Assembly: GCF_001510655.1 (NCBI RefSeq)
Contig: NZ_LMVC01000002.1
Span: 1,269,139-1,333,138 of the forward strand
Source of the DNA: Fictibacillus sp. FJAT-27399
GTDB lineage: Bacteria > Bacillota > Bacilli > Bacillales > Fictibacillaceae
DNA: 64,000 nucleotides
Direction of reading: 5' to 3'
In this document: piece by piece, positions 1-8,600 of the stretch
Layout of the letters: each line of letters opens with the position of its first letter
Position numbering within the stretch: position 1 is the first letter of the stretch
Translations under genes and position numbers: made by a program
The notes under the pieces: generated by a model
Seen by the model: the letters and a program-made list of their open reading frames with translations, nothing else
Database searches by the model: none
Told to the model about the DNA's origin: nothing

Positions 1-614
1 TCCTTCTCTTCCCGATAAAATGAATAATTCCCCGGAAAATCAACAGACTTGCCATCATCCAGTTCAATGATTCGATTCACGGTTTGATCAAGAAAATACC
101 GGTCATGCGAGATGATCAGTGTGGTACCTATAAATGATCTCAGCTCCTGAATCAGCCATTCGACTCCTTTAAAATCAAGGTGGTTGGTCGGCTCATCCAG
201 TATAAGAAGGTCGGGCCTTGTTGACCAGATATGTGCGATAGCCAGCTTCGTCCTCTCCCCTCCGCTTAATCCTGAGAAACGGCTCTCATCCCAATTCTGT
301 ACTTTCTTTAAACCGAGACGGCTGGTCATCTGCAGAAAATCCTCTTCTTCACTCTGCATATGCGAAAAAGTATTAGTCGTATAGGAGGTGGACTGCTGAA
401 GATAACCGATCTTCAGTGGATTTTTATGTTTAACGATAGAACCTTTACCGGGCTGAAGTGTTCCGAAAATCAGGTTAGCCAAAGTTGTCTTTCCCGCTCC
501 ATTAACACCAACCAAACCTATCCTTTCATTACAGTCTATATTCAAAGAAACCTCTTTTAAAATCAGGCGCTCGCCAAATTCTTTACTTAATTCGTGACAG
601 CTTAATAGAGTCAT
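1..614 (-). CDS. ABC-F family ATPase (partial, C-terminus beyond window)
   Basis: Reading the minus strand from the ATG at 614 gives an open frame that runs off position 1. It starts MTLLSCHELSKEFGERLIL and contains a Walker A (GVNGAGKTT), a signature motif (LSGGERTKLAIA) and a Walker B (LLILDEPTNHLD) followed by an H-loop (ISHDRYFLD). Soluble tandem-ATPase ABC-F proteins act on the ribosome; many Gram-positive members (Vga, Lsa, Msr, VmlR) protect it from antibiotics. Only the first nucleotide-binding domain is visible, so I cannot assign the subgroup. A GGTGA element lies just upstream of the ATG. A strong terminator in the leader (675-701) suggests attenuation, as known for resistance-type ABC-F genes. 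Confidence 0.85.
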   Translation of the reverse strand, partial: MTLLSCHELSKEFGERLILKEVSLNIDCNERIGLVGVNGAGKTTLANLIFGTLQPGKGSIVKHKNPLKIGYLQQSTSYTTNTFSHMQSEEEDFLQMTSRLGLKKVQNWDESRFSGLSGGERTKLAIAHIWSTRPDLLILDEPTNHLDFKGVEWLIQELRSFIGTTLIISHDRYFLDQTVNRIIELDDGKSVDFPGNYSFYREEK

Positions 615-674
615 CAAAAATCACCGCTTTGCGTTTCGTTCAAAGGCAATAGGGACTCATGATATCTGAAGACG

Positions 675-701
675 AAAAAAAACCGCATTCCTGCGGTTTT
701 T
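675..701 (-). terminator. Intrinsic terminator or attenuator upstream of the ABC-F gene
   Basis: A perfect stem AAAACCGCA / TGCGGTTTT with a 4-nt loop is followed on the minus strand by eight T residues. It lies between a promoter-like sequence (934-964) and the ABC-F start codon at 614, so transcripts entering the gene must pass it. It could simply end the broken small gene at 733-905, or act as an antibiotic-responsive attenuator. Confidence 0.7.
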
Positions 702-732
702 GGGTAAGCGAAAAAAGATACGAAAAAACACC

Positions 733-905
733 TCAAAGTGCATTGACCGTTAGACCAGCTTCAGCACACTGATACATTGAATTTAACCGTTGAGGGTCTC
801 CTATAGACATACGTATCCCATCCCGCTCCAAAGCCGCAGAGCATCACTTGCCGTGCAATCAGATTTCATGATCGACAAGGGGATCAGTTCCACATAATGT
901 CTAAT
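733..905 (-). pseudogene. Broken small ORF (about 57 codons) upstream of the ABC-F gene
   Basis: A good Shine-Dalgarno (AAGGAGG) is followed six bases later by ATT rather than ATG. From there the minus strand reads xRHYVELIPLSIMKSDC, then TASDALRLW, after which the frame hits a stop. A shift of one base after LRLW restores ERDGIRMSIGDPQRLN and continues to AGLTVNAL and a stop at 733. The simplest reading is a small gene that lost its start codon and one G. I do not recognise the family. Alternatively it is a leader peptide region of the ABC-F gene. Confidence 0.4.
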
Positions 906-933
906 TGGATACCTCCTTCACATTGTTGGTATT

Positions 934-964
934 AGTATAACACGATTATGGTAAAATTGTGCAA
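934..964 (-). promoter_or_regulatory. Putative sigma-A promoter for the ABC-F leader
   Basis: On the minus strand TTGCAC (964-959) and TATACT (939-934) are separated by 19 bp, slightly longer than ideal, and precede the AAGGAGG of the broken small ORF. No other good candidate lies before the ABC-F gene. Confidence 0.4.
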
Positions 965-990
965 CCCATTCTGTCAGAGAGAAGTAAGCC

Positions 991-2061
991 TTAAAGAAAC
1001 AGCATTCCCACCATTCCACTAAACACACCTAAAACGACGACCGATAAGGTGACAAACGACAGAACACGTTTGGGATAGGATCTCGAAACGATGAGTAAGG
1101 ACGGCAAGCTTAGCGCCGGCAGTGTAATGAGCAAGGCAGCCGCAGGTCCTGCACCAAGACCTACGAGCATAAACGTCTGGATAATTGGAATTTCGGCAGC
1201 AGTCGGAATAACGAACAGCATGCCGGCAAGAGCAAATCCGATAACAGCAAACAAGCTGTTGGACGCTGTTTCACTTAGCTGCGGAAACAGCCAGACACGT
1301 GCTGCACCAAGTAAAAGCACCGAAAAAATGTAAGCTGGTCCAATATGGAGCAGCATGGTGCCCAGGCTCTTCATCCATCTGATGAAAAACGGTCCTTCCT
1401 CTTCCTCAAAGTTCTTGCTTTCGGGCACTTTCTCCATATCTACCGGCTCAGCGTTTTTGGCAAAACGATTGGCAAAGTAACTGACACCAAACACGAGTAT
1501 TATTCCAAAGAATAATCGCAGTACCGTAAATTTCCATGATAATACAAATGTCATAAAAATCAGGGTTGCCGGGTTAATGGTCGGATTACCTAGCCAAAAA
1601 GCAAGGCTTGCTCCAATCGACACTTTCTTCTTGCGCATCCCCACGGCCATGGGCGCCGCACAGCAAGTACACATCATGCCTGGAATGGACGCCAATCCTC
1701 CTGCTGCTGTACTGCCAAACGATGTTTTTCCAAGCACTTTAAGCAGCCATCGTGACGGAAGCAGCACTTGAATCAACGAACCGAGTAAGACCCCCAGTAA
1801 TGCAGCTTTCCATACAGACTGAAAATAAACTTTTGCATAGTCCCAAGCAGTTACCCATGGTGACGCCGAAGCTGCTTGATCACCAAGGATCGATGGACCG
1901 ATAGAATGAGTAGCTGAAACTGAGATCACCTTTTGAAAATACGGCCACCATTTTACATACAGCAAACCAGCCGCAGCAACCGCCATGAATATAACAATGA
2001 CCCAGATTGCCTCTTTGCTGGTGGATTTTCCATTTTGAACACTATGATTGATTTGAGACAT
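991..2061 (-). CDS. YraQ/ArsP-type membrane permease (PF03773)
   Basis: A 356-residue membrane protein. After a cytoplasmic start it has an N-terminal membrane segment, an extracytoplasmic stretch, then two membrane bundles separated by an acidic linker (about residues 205-225, KNFEEEEG). The first bundle carries the MCTCCAAPMAVGMRKK motif typical of the PF03773 permease family, with paired cysteines in the membrane. A GNPTINPATL repeat and the later FVIPTAAEIPI segment fit the internal duplication of this family. Some relatives export organoarsenicals, but most have no proven substrate, so I give none. A GGGGTGGGG element precedes the ATG. The gene stands alone, divergent from the selenouridine synthase. 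Confidence 0.85.
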   Translation of the reverse strand: MSQINHSVQNGKSTSKEAIWVIVIFMAVAAAGLLYVKWWPYFQKVISVSATHSIGPSILGDQAASASPWVTAWDYAKVYFQSVWKAALLGVLLGSLIQVLLPSRWLLKVLGKTSFGSTAAGGLASIPGMMCTCCAAPMAVGMRKKKVSIGASLAFWLGNPTINPATLIFMTFVLSWKFTVLRLFFGIILVFGVSYFANRFAKNAEPVDMEKVPESKNFEEEEGPFFIRWMKSLGTMLLHIGPAYIFSVLLLGAARVWLFPQLSETASNSLFAVIGFALAGMLFVIPTAAEIPIIQTFMLVGLGAGPAAALLITLPALSLPSLLIVSRSYPKRVLSFVTLSVVVLGVFSGMVGMLFL

Positions 2062-2232
2062 ATATACCCCACCCCAGTTTTTTTTCCGACCTTAAGATTG
2101 GATAGTAAATTATATCACAGTTCCTGCAAAAACATATTTTTAAGCTTTCCAAAATTCGGCTAAAATGAAATTAGAGAAGAAGTATTTTATAATAGGATAT
2201 AGACGTGCAGTACAGAAGGGCGGAAAAAACCA

Positions 2233-3285
2233 GTGTTTCAGGATATTGCCATTGAAAAGCTTATGTCATCCTACAATAAAAAAGAGATTACACTCATTGA
2301 TGTACGGTCACCCTCCGAATTTAAGGATTCTACGATTCCGGGAAGTTTGAACATCCCTCTTTTTAATGATGAAGAACGTGCTGAAGTTGGGACTCTATAT
2401 AAACAGCAAAGTGTTGAAGCCGCTAAGGAACGAGGACTCGAGATTGTTTCTGCCAAGCTTCCTGCTTTTATTAAAGAATTCTCGAAGATCGCTGGACCCA
2501 AAGCTGTTTTTTGCTGGAGAGGAGGAATGCGCAGCAGAACGACTGCGACCGTGCTTGATCTCATGGGAATTCGTGCTTACCGGCTGCAGGGCGGTTTCCG
2601 TGTGTACCGGCAGTGGATTATAAAAAACCTAGAGGAGATGGAGTTTGCTCCCAAAGCCTGCGTTCTCCATGGAAATACCGGCACCGGTAAAACATTAATC
2701 CTTCAAGAGCTTGCCAAGCAAGGATTTCCCGTTCTTGATCTTGAGCAATTGGCCGGTCACCGCGGTTCCATTTTTGGAGAAATCGGTCTTCAGCCAAACA
2801 ACCAGAAAATGTTTGAATCTCTCCTTTTTCATCATTTGTTTGCACTGAAAGATACACCTTTTGTTCTGATGGAGGCTGAGAGCAAACGAATCGGAAAAGT
2901 CGTGCTTCCGGGTTTTGTAACGGATAAAAAGCAGCAAGGTCTCCATATTTTCCTGGACATGCCGATTGAGGAACGGGTCAATCATATCCTTGAAGACTAT
3001 CTTCCGTGGGAGCATCACGAGGAATGTCTTGCCGCATTTCAAAAGATCAAACGACGCATTCATACACCAATAGCTGCTCAGATTGAACATGATCTGAGTG
3101 AAGGAAACTATCATTCAGCAGTCCGCCTGCTGCTTGAGCACTATTATGATCCACGTTACGAGCATCATGATGTCGAATATCCAGAAGACCAGCGAATTAC
3201 TTTAAAAGTTAATAATATTGCAGAAGCCATTGACCAAATTAAAGAAATTCTTCAAAAAAGAAAGCCGGCACATCAAGTTCTGTGA
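2233..3285 (+). CDS. mnmH: tRNA 2-selenouridine synthase
   Basis: 350 residues with an N-terminal rhodanese domain (about 1-125) and a C-terminal P-loop domain. The rhodanese loop reads FCWRGGMRSRTTA, with the catalytic cysteine in CWRGG; the P-loop is LHGNTGTGKT. This is the MnmH/SelU/YbbB layout. The family converts 2-thiouridine at the tRNA wobble position to 2-selenouridine through a geranylated intermediate, using selenophosphate. The start chosen is GTG at 2233, behind GAAGGGCGG. No selD is present in the window, so the selenium donor must come from elsewhere or the enzyme may stop at geranylation. A terminator stem brackets the stop codon. Confidence 0.9.
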   Translation: MFQDIAIEKLMSSYNKKEITLIDVRSPSEFKDSTIPGSLNIPLFNDEERAEVGTLYKQQSVEAAKERGLEIVSAKLPAFIKEFSKIAGPKAVFCWRGGMRSRTTATVLDLMGIRAYRLQGGFRVYRQWIIKNLEEMEFAPKACVLHGNTGTGKTLILQELAKQGFPVLDLEQLAGHRGSIFGEIGLQPNNQKMFESLLFHHLFALKDTPFVLMEAESKRIGKVVLPGFVTDKKQQGLHIFLDMPIEERVNHILEDYLPWEHHEECLAAFQKIKRRIHTPIAAQIEHDLSEGNYHSAVRLLLEHYYDPRYEHHDVEYPEDQRITLKVNNIAEAIDQIKEILQKRKPAHQVL

Positions 3286-3320
3286 GTTTTCACAGCCCTT
3301 GCCGGCTTTTTAGTTTTTTT
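3261..3320 (+). terminator. Intrinsic terminator after mnmH
   Basis: AAGCCGGCA within the last codons pairs with TGCCGGCTT about 35 bases on, with an inner TGTGA/TCACA hairpin, and is followed by T-rich sequence. Confidence 0.75.
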
Positions 3321-3407
3321 GATCCAATTTTGTCGGTGTATGAGAAGGCAAAGTTCATTTATTATCGAATTGAATACCTTCGACAAAACCTCTATATGTC
3401 CACCCAC

Positions 3408-3806
3408 TTATTTATCAGCAAGGATCTTTCTCACCAGCTCTTTCGGTTTCACATCCAACTTCGGCAATTCATCAAGAGGCACCCAAATCGGTTCATAGCT
3501 CCCCCGCCCGCTACTGTAAAACTCCTCCCCTTCACCGCTTCCGAAAACACCGCTGACAATCTCAGAAAAAAAGAAATACTGGGGCCCATTGAACTCAACT
3601 TGTGCTATGCATTTGCCTGCCGTGATGACAATACCCAGCTCTTCCCAAGCCTCTCTTACAACAGCTTCTTCCGGTGTTTCTCCGTCCTCTGTACCCCCTC
3701 CAGGAAACACATAATACACTTCATCATCTTTTATTCTTTTAATCAAAGCCACTCGGCCTTCTTCCATTAAAACAGCTGAACCCCTCGTTCTCCTTATTAC
3801 TGTCAT
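3408..3806 (-). CDS. NUDIX hydrolase
   Basis: 132 residues with a clear Nudix box, GGGTEDGETPEEAVVREAWEELGI (about residues 36-59), giving the Gx5Ex7REUxEExGU pattern that binds Mg2+ and the pyrophosphate of nucleoside diphosphate-X substrates. The rest of the protein is the minimal alpha/beta Nudix fold with an aromatic-rich strand (EFNGPQYFFFSEIV). The substrate cannot be inferred. It is a single gene on the minus strand between mnmH and pepF, both on the plus strand. Confidence 0.85.
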   Translation of the reverse strand: MTVIRRTRGSAVLMEEGRVALIKRIKDDEVYYVFPGGGTEDGETPEEAVVREAWEELGIVITAGKCIAQVEFNGPQYFFFSEIVSGVFGSGEGEEFYSSGRGSYEPIWVPLDELPKLDVKPKELVRKILADK

Positions 3807-3983
3807 CGCAGGTTTCCTATCTTTTTGTTTTTTTTCTAACCTATTTCATTCTCCATCTTCCTCTTATTTCCTTTGAAAGAAGGAGAATCCACCCTATAAG
3901 TCTAATAAATTCAATAATCATATTATGGGACCTATAATACACATAAGAGAATAAAGATATTTCATGCAGAAGGAGTTACTTAT

Positions 3984-5771
3984 ATGACCACATACCAATC
4001 AAGAAATGACGTTCCAGAACAAGAGAAATGGAACCTGACCGATATTTATCCTTCACTGGCTGAATGGGAAAAAGATTATGAACAGGTGAAGGTAATGGCT
4101 GAAGAATTAAAGGCGTTTGATGGAAACATTGATTCAGGTAAGTCACTGCTTGAATATCTCACTAAACAAGAAGAGCTCTCCTACACCTTCAATCTCGTTT
4201 ATGTTTATGCCATGCTGAATGTGGACGTGGATACTCGAAACTCAGATTCTCAATCCTTATTGGATCGTGCGAAGCATGCCGGAGTGAAAATCAGCTCTGC
4301 CACTTCATTCTTTATGCCTTTCCTGTTAAGTTTGGACGAAGCACAGCTGAAGGAATATATCGCAGAGGATGAAGGGCTGAACTACTTTGAAGAAGATCTG
4401 TTTGATTCCTTTCGCTACAAGTCCCATGTCCTGAGTAAAGAACAGGAGAAGATTGTTTCCCGCCTGGGTGAAGCGCTCTCCTCTCCAAGCGGCACATTCA
4501 GCATGATTAATAATGCGGATATTAAGTTCGGCGAAGTCACTGATAAAGATGGTAAAAAGGTAGAAATGACCCGCGGCATGTATTCAAAATTGATTGAGGA
4601 TGAAGACCGTGAAGTAAGAAAAGAAGCATACAAAGCTTATTATGAACCCTACGTGGCATTAAAAAATACGATTGCTTCCACCCTTTCATCAGCGGTTAAA
4701 AACAATGTCTCGCTTGCTGAAATCCGCAACTATCCTTCTGCTCTTGAAAAAGGTTTATTTGGTGATAACGTACCGAAAGAAGTCTATGAAAATCTCATAG
4801 CCACCACAAAAGAAAACATTAAGTCCATGCATCGGTACACAGAAATCAGAAAAGAGAAACTGGGACTTGATGAGCTGCGCCAATACGATCTTAGCGCTCC
4901 CCTTGTAAAAGGAGTTAAGCTGGACATTCCCTATGAAGAAGCCTATGAAACGATGGTTAAAGCACTCGCTCCGCTTGGCGAGGATTATGTTGAACGATTG
5001 AAAGAGTTTAAAAATGCACGTTATATCGACGTTAGGGAAACACGCGGAAAACGTTCTGGAGCTTATAATCTTGGGTTGTACGGCGTTCATCCTTTCGTGC
5101 TTCTGAACCATCAGGATGATCTAGACAGCCTCTTTACGCTGGCCCACGAAATGGGACATGCGATGCACAGCCATTATTCCAATAAGCAGCAGCCAAAAAT
5201 CACAGCCGGCTACAGCATTTTTGTCGCAGAGGTTGCTTCTACCGTTAACGAAGTACTTCTGATCAATTACCTGCTGAACAAGGAAACCAACAAAGATATT
5301 AAAAAACATTTGCTGAATCATTTTATCGATCAGTTCAAAGGAACATTGTTTACGCAAGTGATGTTTGCCGAGTTTGAGATGAAAACCCACGCACTCGCAG
5401 AAGGAGGCCAGCCGCTGAATGCTGAGGTTTTCAACCAAATCTATGAAAATCTGTTTAGAGAATACAACAGCGATACTGTGGTATTTGATGAAGAAGTGAA
5501 ATACGGCTGGTCCAGAATCCCTCATTTCTACCGTCCATTTTATGTTTACAAATATGCTACAGGGTTTGCGTCAGCTATCCACCTCGCTACAAAAATCTTA
5601 GACGGCGACCAACAGACTCTTGACTCCTACTTGGATTTCTTAAAAAGCGGAAGCTCTGATTATCCGCTCGATCTTTTGAAAAAGACAGGTGTCGACTTAA
5701 CAACCCCAGAGCCGATCGTCAATGCGCTGAAACGGTTTGAGGAACTGGTAGAGGAATTTGCACAATTATAA
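3984..5771 (+). CDS. pepF: Oligoendopeptidase F (M3B metallopeptidase)
   Basis: 595 residues, the normal length for PepF. The zinc site is LAHEMGHAMHSHYSN (HExxH, about residues 387-391), with a downstream glutamate in FVAEVASTVNEVL as third ligand. The helical N-terminal half (about 1-200) matches the oligoendopeptidase N-terminal domain. The enzyme degrades short peptides in the cytosol and has been linked to sporulation and signal-peptide turnover in bacilli. AGAAGGAG sits before the ATG. A strong terminator directly after the stop makes it monocistronic. Confidence 0.93.
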   Translation: MTTYQSRNDVPEQEKWNLTDIYPSLAEWEKDYEQVKVMAEELKAFDGNIDSGKSLLEYLTKQEELSYTFNLVYVYAMLNVDVDTRNSDSQSLLDRAKHAGVKISSATSFFMPFLLSLDEAQLKEYIAEDEGLNYFEEDLFDSFRYKSHVLSKEQEKIVSRLGEALSSPSGTFSMINNADIKFGEVTDKDGKKVEMTRGMYSKLIEDEDREVRKEAYKAYYEPYVALKNTIASTLSSAVKNNVSLAEIRNYPSALEKGLFGDNVPKEVYENLIATTKENIKSMHRYTEIRKEKLGLDELRQYDLSAPLVKGVKLDIPYEEAYETMVKALAPLGEDYVERLKEFKNARYIDVRETRGKRSGAYNLGLYGVHPFVLLNHQDDLDSLFTLAHEMGHAMHSHYSNKQQPKITAGYSIFVAEVASTVNEVLLINYLLNKETNKDIKKHLLNHFIDQFKGTLFTQVMFAEFEMKTHALAEGGQPLNAEVFNQIYENLFREYNSDTVVFDEEVKYGWSRIPHFYRPFYVYKYATGFASAIHLATKILDGDQQTLDSYLDFLKSGSSDYPLDLLKKTGVDLTTPEPIVNALKRFEELVEEFAQL

Positions 5772-5777
5772 GAATTC

Positions 5778-5812
5778 AAAAGATGACCCTTTAGTTTAAG
5801 GGTCATCTTTTT
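5778..5812 (+). terminator. Intrinsic terminator after pepF
   Basis: AAGATGACCCTT and AAGGGTCATCTT form a perfect stem with a TAGTTT loop and a T5 tail. Confidence 0.9.
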
Positions 5813-5819
5813 CATTCCT

Positions 5820-5852
5820 AATGTCAACTTAATTTTATTTTTGGTTGACATT
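5820..5852 (+). promoter_or_regulatory. BirA operator upstream of bioY
   Basis: A perfect inverted repeat AATGTCAAC - 15 bp - GTTGACATT lies about 60 bp before bioY. This matches the nine-base arms and 14-15 bp spacing of Firmicute BirA (biotin repressor) operators. The right arm includes TTGACA, which could be the -35 of the bioYDA promoter; I cannot find a clean -10 at normal spacing. It implies repression by biotinyl-AMP-loaded BirA. Confidence 0.8.
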
Positions 5853-5910
5853 TAATTTATTAATCAGGCAAACTTGTACTAGGCTTTTAATATTGAAGGA
5901 GGTGATCATC

Positions 5911-6495
5911 ATGAACGCCAGAAGCATATCGTATGTAGCTTTATTTGCTGCCATGACCGCAATTGGTGCATTTATTAAGGTTCCCATCCCGTATATCCCC
6001 TTTACCCTGCAGATTCTATCGGTCTATCTTGCCGGTGCCCTGCTCGGTCCGCGACTGGGCCTGATCAGCCAGCTTTGCTATGTTTTGATCGGCCTCATCG
6101 GAATTCCTGTTTTTGCTGATGGCGGGGGGTTCAGCTATGTATTTAAACCGACTTTTGGCTATCTAATCGGCTATGTCATCGCTGCCTTTGTCAACGGCTG
6201 GATTATCCACCGCTTTCAGCTTGAAAAAGTTAAATCTGTGTTTGCTGCTAATTTAGCCTCACTGCTAACTGTCTATTTTTTCGGCTGTGCTTGGCTTTAT
6301 GCCGCCATGAACTGGTTTGTGAATACGCCATTTACGCTAAGCCAAACGTTTCTTTACGGCTTTTTGCTGCCTGTTCCCGGAGACTTGCTTCTCTGTTTTT
6401 TATGTGCGGTATTTATCGTGCAGACCCGTCCCCGTATGGCACGATTCATCAACAGAAAGGAGAATGAAAGAACATGGGCCAAGCCTACTTTATAA
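5911..6495 (+). CDS. bioY: Biotin ECF transporter S component BioY
   Basis: 194 residues, highly hydrophobic with about six membrane segments, carrying the BioY signatures FTLQILSVYLAGALLG and FKPTFGYLIGY. BioY binds biotin in the membrane and works with a shared energy-coupling module encoded elsewhere. ATG at 5911 is chosen because AAGGAGGTG lies at ideal distance; an upstream in-frame start at 5845 would fall inside the BirA operator. The gene overlaps bioD by 22 bp, so the two are co-transcribed and probably translationally coupled. Confidence 0.93.
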   Translation: MNARSISYVALFAAMTAIGAFIKVPIPYIPFTLQILSVYLAGALLGPRLGLISQLCYVLIGLIGIPVFADGGGFSYVFKPTFGYLIGYVIAAFVNGWIIHRFQLEKVKSVFAANLASLLTVYFFGCAWLYAAMNWFVNTPFTLSQTFLYGFLLPVPGDLLLCFLCAVFIVQTRPRMARFINRKENERTWAKPTL

Positions 6496-7196
6496 CCGGC
6501 ACCGGAACCGAAATCGGTAAAACGGTGGCCACCAGCCTGCTGTACCTATCCCTCACTTCCTTGGGAAAAAGCGTAACGATATTCAAACCGTTTCAGACCG
6601 GCCTTGATCGTGAAAATCATACATATCCTGATATCTCCTGGTATGAGGAACAGCTCGGTGTTAAAGATTGCGGCATGTATATGCTGGAGCCGGAAACCTC
6701 TCCCCACCTCGCGATTAAATTGACAGGCAGAAAGGTTGACGAACAGCGCGTCATTGATCGAATTCACGCACTTAAAGAAGAATACGAGATTGTCCTTGTT
6801 GAGGGTGCCGGCGGGATTGCCGTCCCTCTCATTGAACAGGATACGCATTTTTATATGACAGCTGATCTTATTAAAGATTGTGGACTGCCTGTCATTTTCG
6901 TTTCAAACAGCGGACTTGGATCCATCCATCATGTTCTTACCACACAGTTCTATACAGCCTTGCAGAACATTGATATCAAAACCATCCTTTTTAATTTCTT
7001 TCAACATGACAATATAATCCACAGAGATAATGTTGAAACGATAACAAAACTGACCGGTCTGGAGCCGCTTGTGCGCATCCCAGCTTTTAAGAATGTAAAA
7101 GAGGATCTGCCTGCTTACATTGCATCACTTTTGAAAGACCAACACTATTTACAGCTACTGAATGAGGTGTTTTTCAATGAGTACTCCATACACTGA
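6474..7196 (+). CDS. bioD: Dethiobiotin synthetase
   Basis: 240 residues. The P-loop TGTGTEIGKTVATSL near the N-terminus, FKPFQTG and the VEGAGGIAVPL motif identify the ATP-dependent enzyme that carboxylates 7,8-diaminopelargonate and closes the ureido ring. It overlaps bioY at its start and bioA at its end. The unit is bioY-bioD-bioA only: bioF, bioB and bioW/bioI are not in the window. Confidence 0.93.
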   Translation: MGQAYFITGTGTEIGKTVATSLLYLSLTSLGKSVTIFKPFQTGLDRENHTYPDISWYEEQLGVKDCGMYMLEPETSPHLAIKLTGRKVDEQRVIDRIHALKEEYEIVLVEGAGGIAVPLIEQDTHFYMTADLIKDCGLPVIFVSNSGLGSIHHVLTTQFYTALQNIDIKTILFNFFQHDNIIHRDNVETITKLTGLEPLVRIPAFKNVKEDLPAYIASLLKDQHYLQLLNEVFFNEYSIH

Positions 7197-8553
7197 ACTA
7201 GAACAATGGGACAAAGAGTATGTCTGGCATCCTTTTACCCAAATGAAAACCTACCGAGAGTCCAAACCGCTGATTATAGAGAGCGGAAAAGGCAGCTACC
7301 TTTACGATACAGAAGGCAACCGGTATCTCGACGGCTACGCTTCACTATGGGTGAATGTCCACGGCCACAGAGAACCAGAGCTGAACAGAGCACTCATCGA
7401 ACAGGTGGAGAAAGTTGCCCATTCCACCCTGCTCGGTTCAGCGAATGTTCCTTCCATCCTGTTGGCTAAAAAACTGGCTGAGATCACACCGGGCAATCTC
7501 TCCAACGTATTTTATTCCGATACAGGAGCAGCAGCAGTAGAGATCGCGCTTAAGATCGCCTACCAATACTGGAAAAATCTCGATTCTGAAAAATATGCCA
7601 GTAAAAACAAATTCGTATCAATGAACGAAGCGTACCACGGCGATACAGTCGGTGCTGTAAGTGTCGGAGGGATGGATTTGTTTCACAGAATCTTTCGGCC
7701 GCTTCTCTTTGAACGCATCCCTTCTCCGTCTCCTTATTCTTACCGGATGACAGATCTGGGTAATGAAGAAGCAGTAAAAGATTACTGCCTTACTGAACTG
7801 GAGTCACTTTTAAAATCACATTCCGAAGAGATCGCCGGAGTAATTATGGAGCCGCTCGTTCAAGGAGCTGCCGGCATACTGACACACCCTGAAGGCTTCT
7901 TAAAAGGGGTCGAACAGCTGTGCCGAAAATACGATGTGCTATTGATCTGTGATGAAGTAGCAGTCGGCTTCGGGCGAACTGGGACACTGTTTGCATGCGA
8001 GCAGGAAGACGTTGTTCCTGATTTAATGTGCATGGGTAAAGGAATCACCGGCGGTTACATGCCGCTTGCCGCTACCATCACACATGACAGGATCTTTAAT
8101 GCCTTTTTAGGAGAACAGGACGAGCACAAAACCTTCTATCACGGCCACACGTATACCGGCAACCAGCTCGCCTGTTCCCTCGCATTAAAAAATATAGAGC
8201 TGATGGAACAACGGAATCTTGTGGCGGACATTCAGCGAAAAGCTGAAAAGATCTCTACAAAATTGGATACCCTTTATGAGCTTCCTAATGTCGGTGAAGT
8301 GCGGCAGCGAGGCTTGATGATCGGTATTGAAATTGTGAAGGACCGTAAGACCAAAGAAACGTTCAGTGTCCAGGAAGGCGTTATCTCCCGTATTATCCAA
8401 AATGCCCGGGAGCATGGACTGATCATTCGGGAACTTGGCTCGGTCATTACGATGATGCCGATCCTGTCCATGACTGATGAAGAACTGCACAAGATGGTGG
8501 AAATCACCTACCGCTCGATTCAGGAAGTATGCGAAAGCCTGGCCGTTCGATAA
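7177..8553 (+). CDS. bioA: Adenosylmethionine-8-amino-7-oxononanoate aminotransferase
   Basis: 458 residues, class III PLP aminotransferase. WHPFTQMKTY near the N-terminus is a BioA substrate-pocket motif. LICDEVAVGFGRTG and GKGITGGYMPLAA give the PLP aspartate and Schiff-base lysine, followed by HGHTYTGN. It makes 7,8-diaminopelargonate for BioD. ATG at 7177 is preferred over 7162 because TGAGGTG is then correctly spaced. It overlaps the end of bioD by 20 bp and ends the biotin unit. Confidence 0.93.
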   Translation: MSTPYTELEQWDKEYVWHPFTQMKTYRESKPLIIESGKGSYLYDTEGNRYLDGYASLWVNVHGHREPELNRALIEQVEKVAHSTLLGSANVPSILLAKKLAEITPGNLSNVFYSDTGAAAVEIALKIAYQYWKNLDSEKYASKNKFVSMNEAYHGDTVGAVSVGGMDLFHRIFRPLLFERIPSPSPYSYRMTDLGNEEAVKDYCLTELESLLKSHSEEIAGVIMEPLVQGAAGILTHPEGFLKGVEQLCRKYDVLLICDEVAVGFGRTGTLFACEQEDVVPDLMCMGKGITGGYMPLAATITHDRIFNAFLGEQDEHKTFYHGHTYTGNQLACSLALKNIELMEQRNLVADIQRKAEKISTKLDTLYELPNVGEVRQRGLMIGIEIVKDRKTKETFSVQEGVISRIIQNAREHGLIIRELGSVITMMPILSMTDEELHKMVEITYRSIQEVCESLAVR

Positions 8554-8565
8554 GTCGGTCTATCA

Positions 8566-8597
8566 AAAAAAGGCCTTCCTCATTGGAAGGCCCTCCT
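8566..8597. terminator. Bidirectional terminator between bioA and the decarboxylase gene
   Basis: GGCCTTCC - TCATT - GGAAGGCC flanked by A7 on the left and T-rich sequence on the right, lying between converging genes. Confidence 0.85.
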
Positions 8598-8600
8598 TCA

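Noticed and set aside
2233..3285. Selenoprotein decoding nearby because of mnmH
   Set aside because: No selA, selB, selC or selD and no in-frame TGA with a SECIS-like hairpin was seen; mnmH works without Sec insertion.
5845..5911. Upstream start for bioY at 5845
   Set aside because: It would place the first codons inside the BirA operator; ATG 5911 has an ideal AAGGAGGTG.
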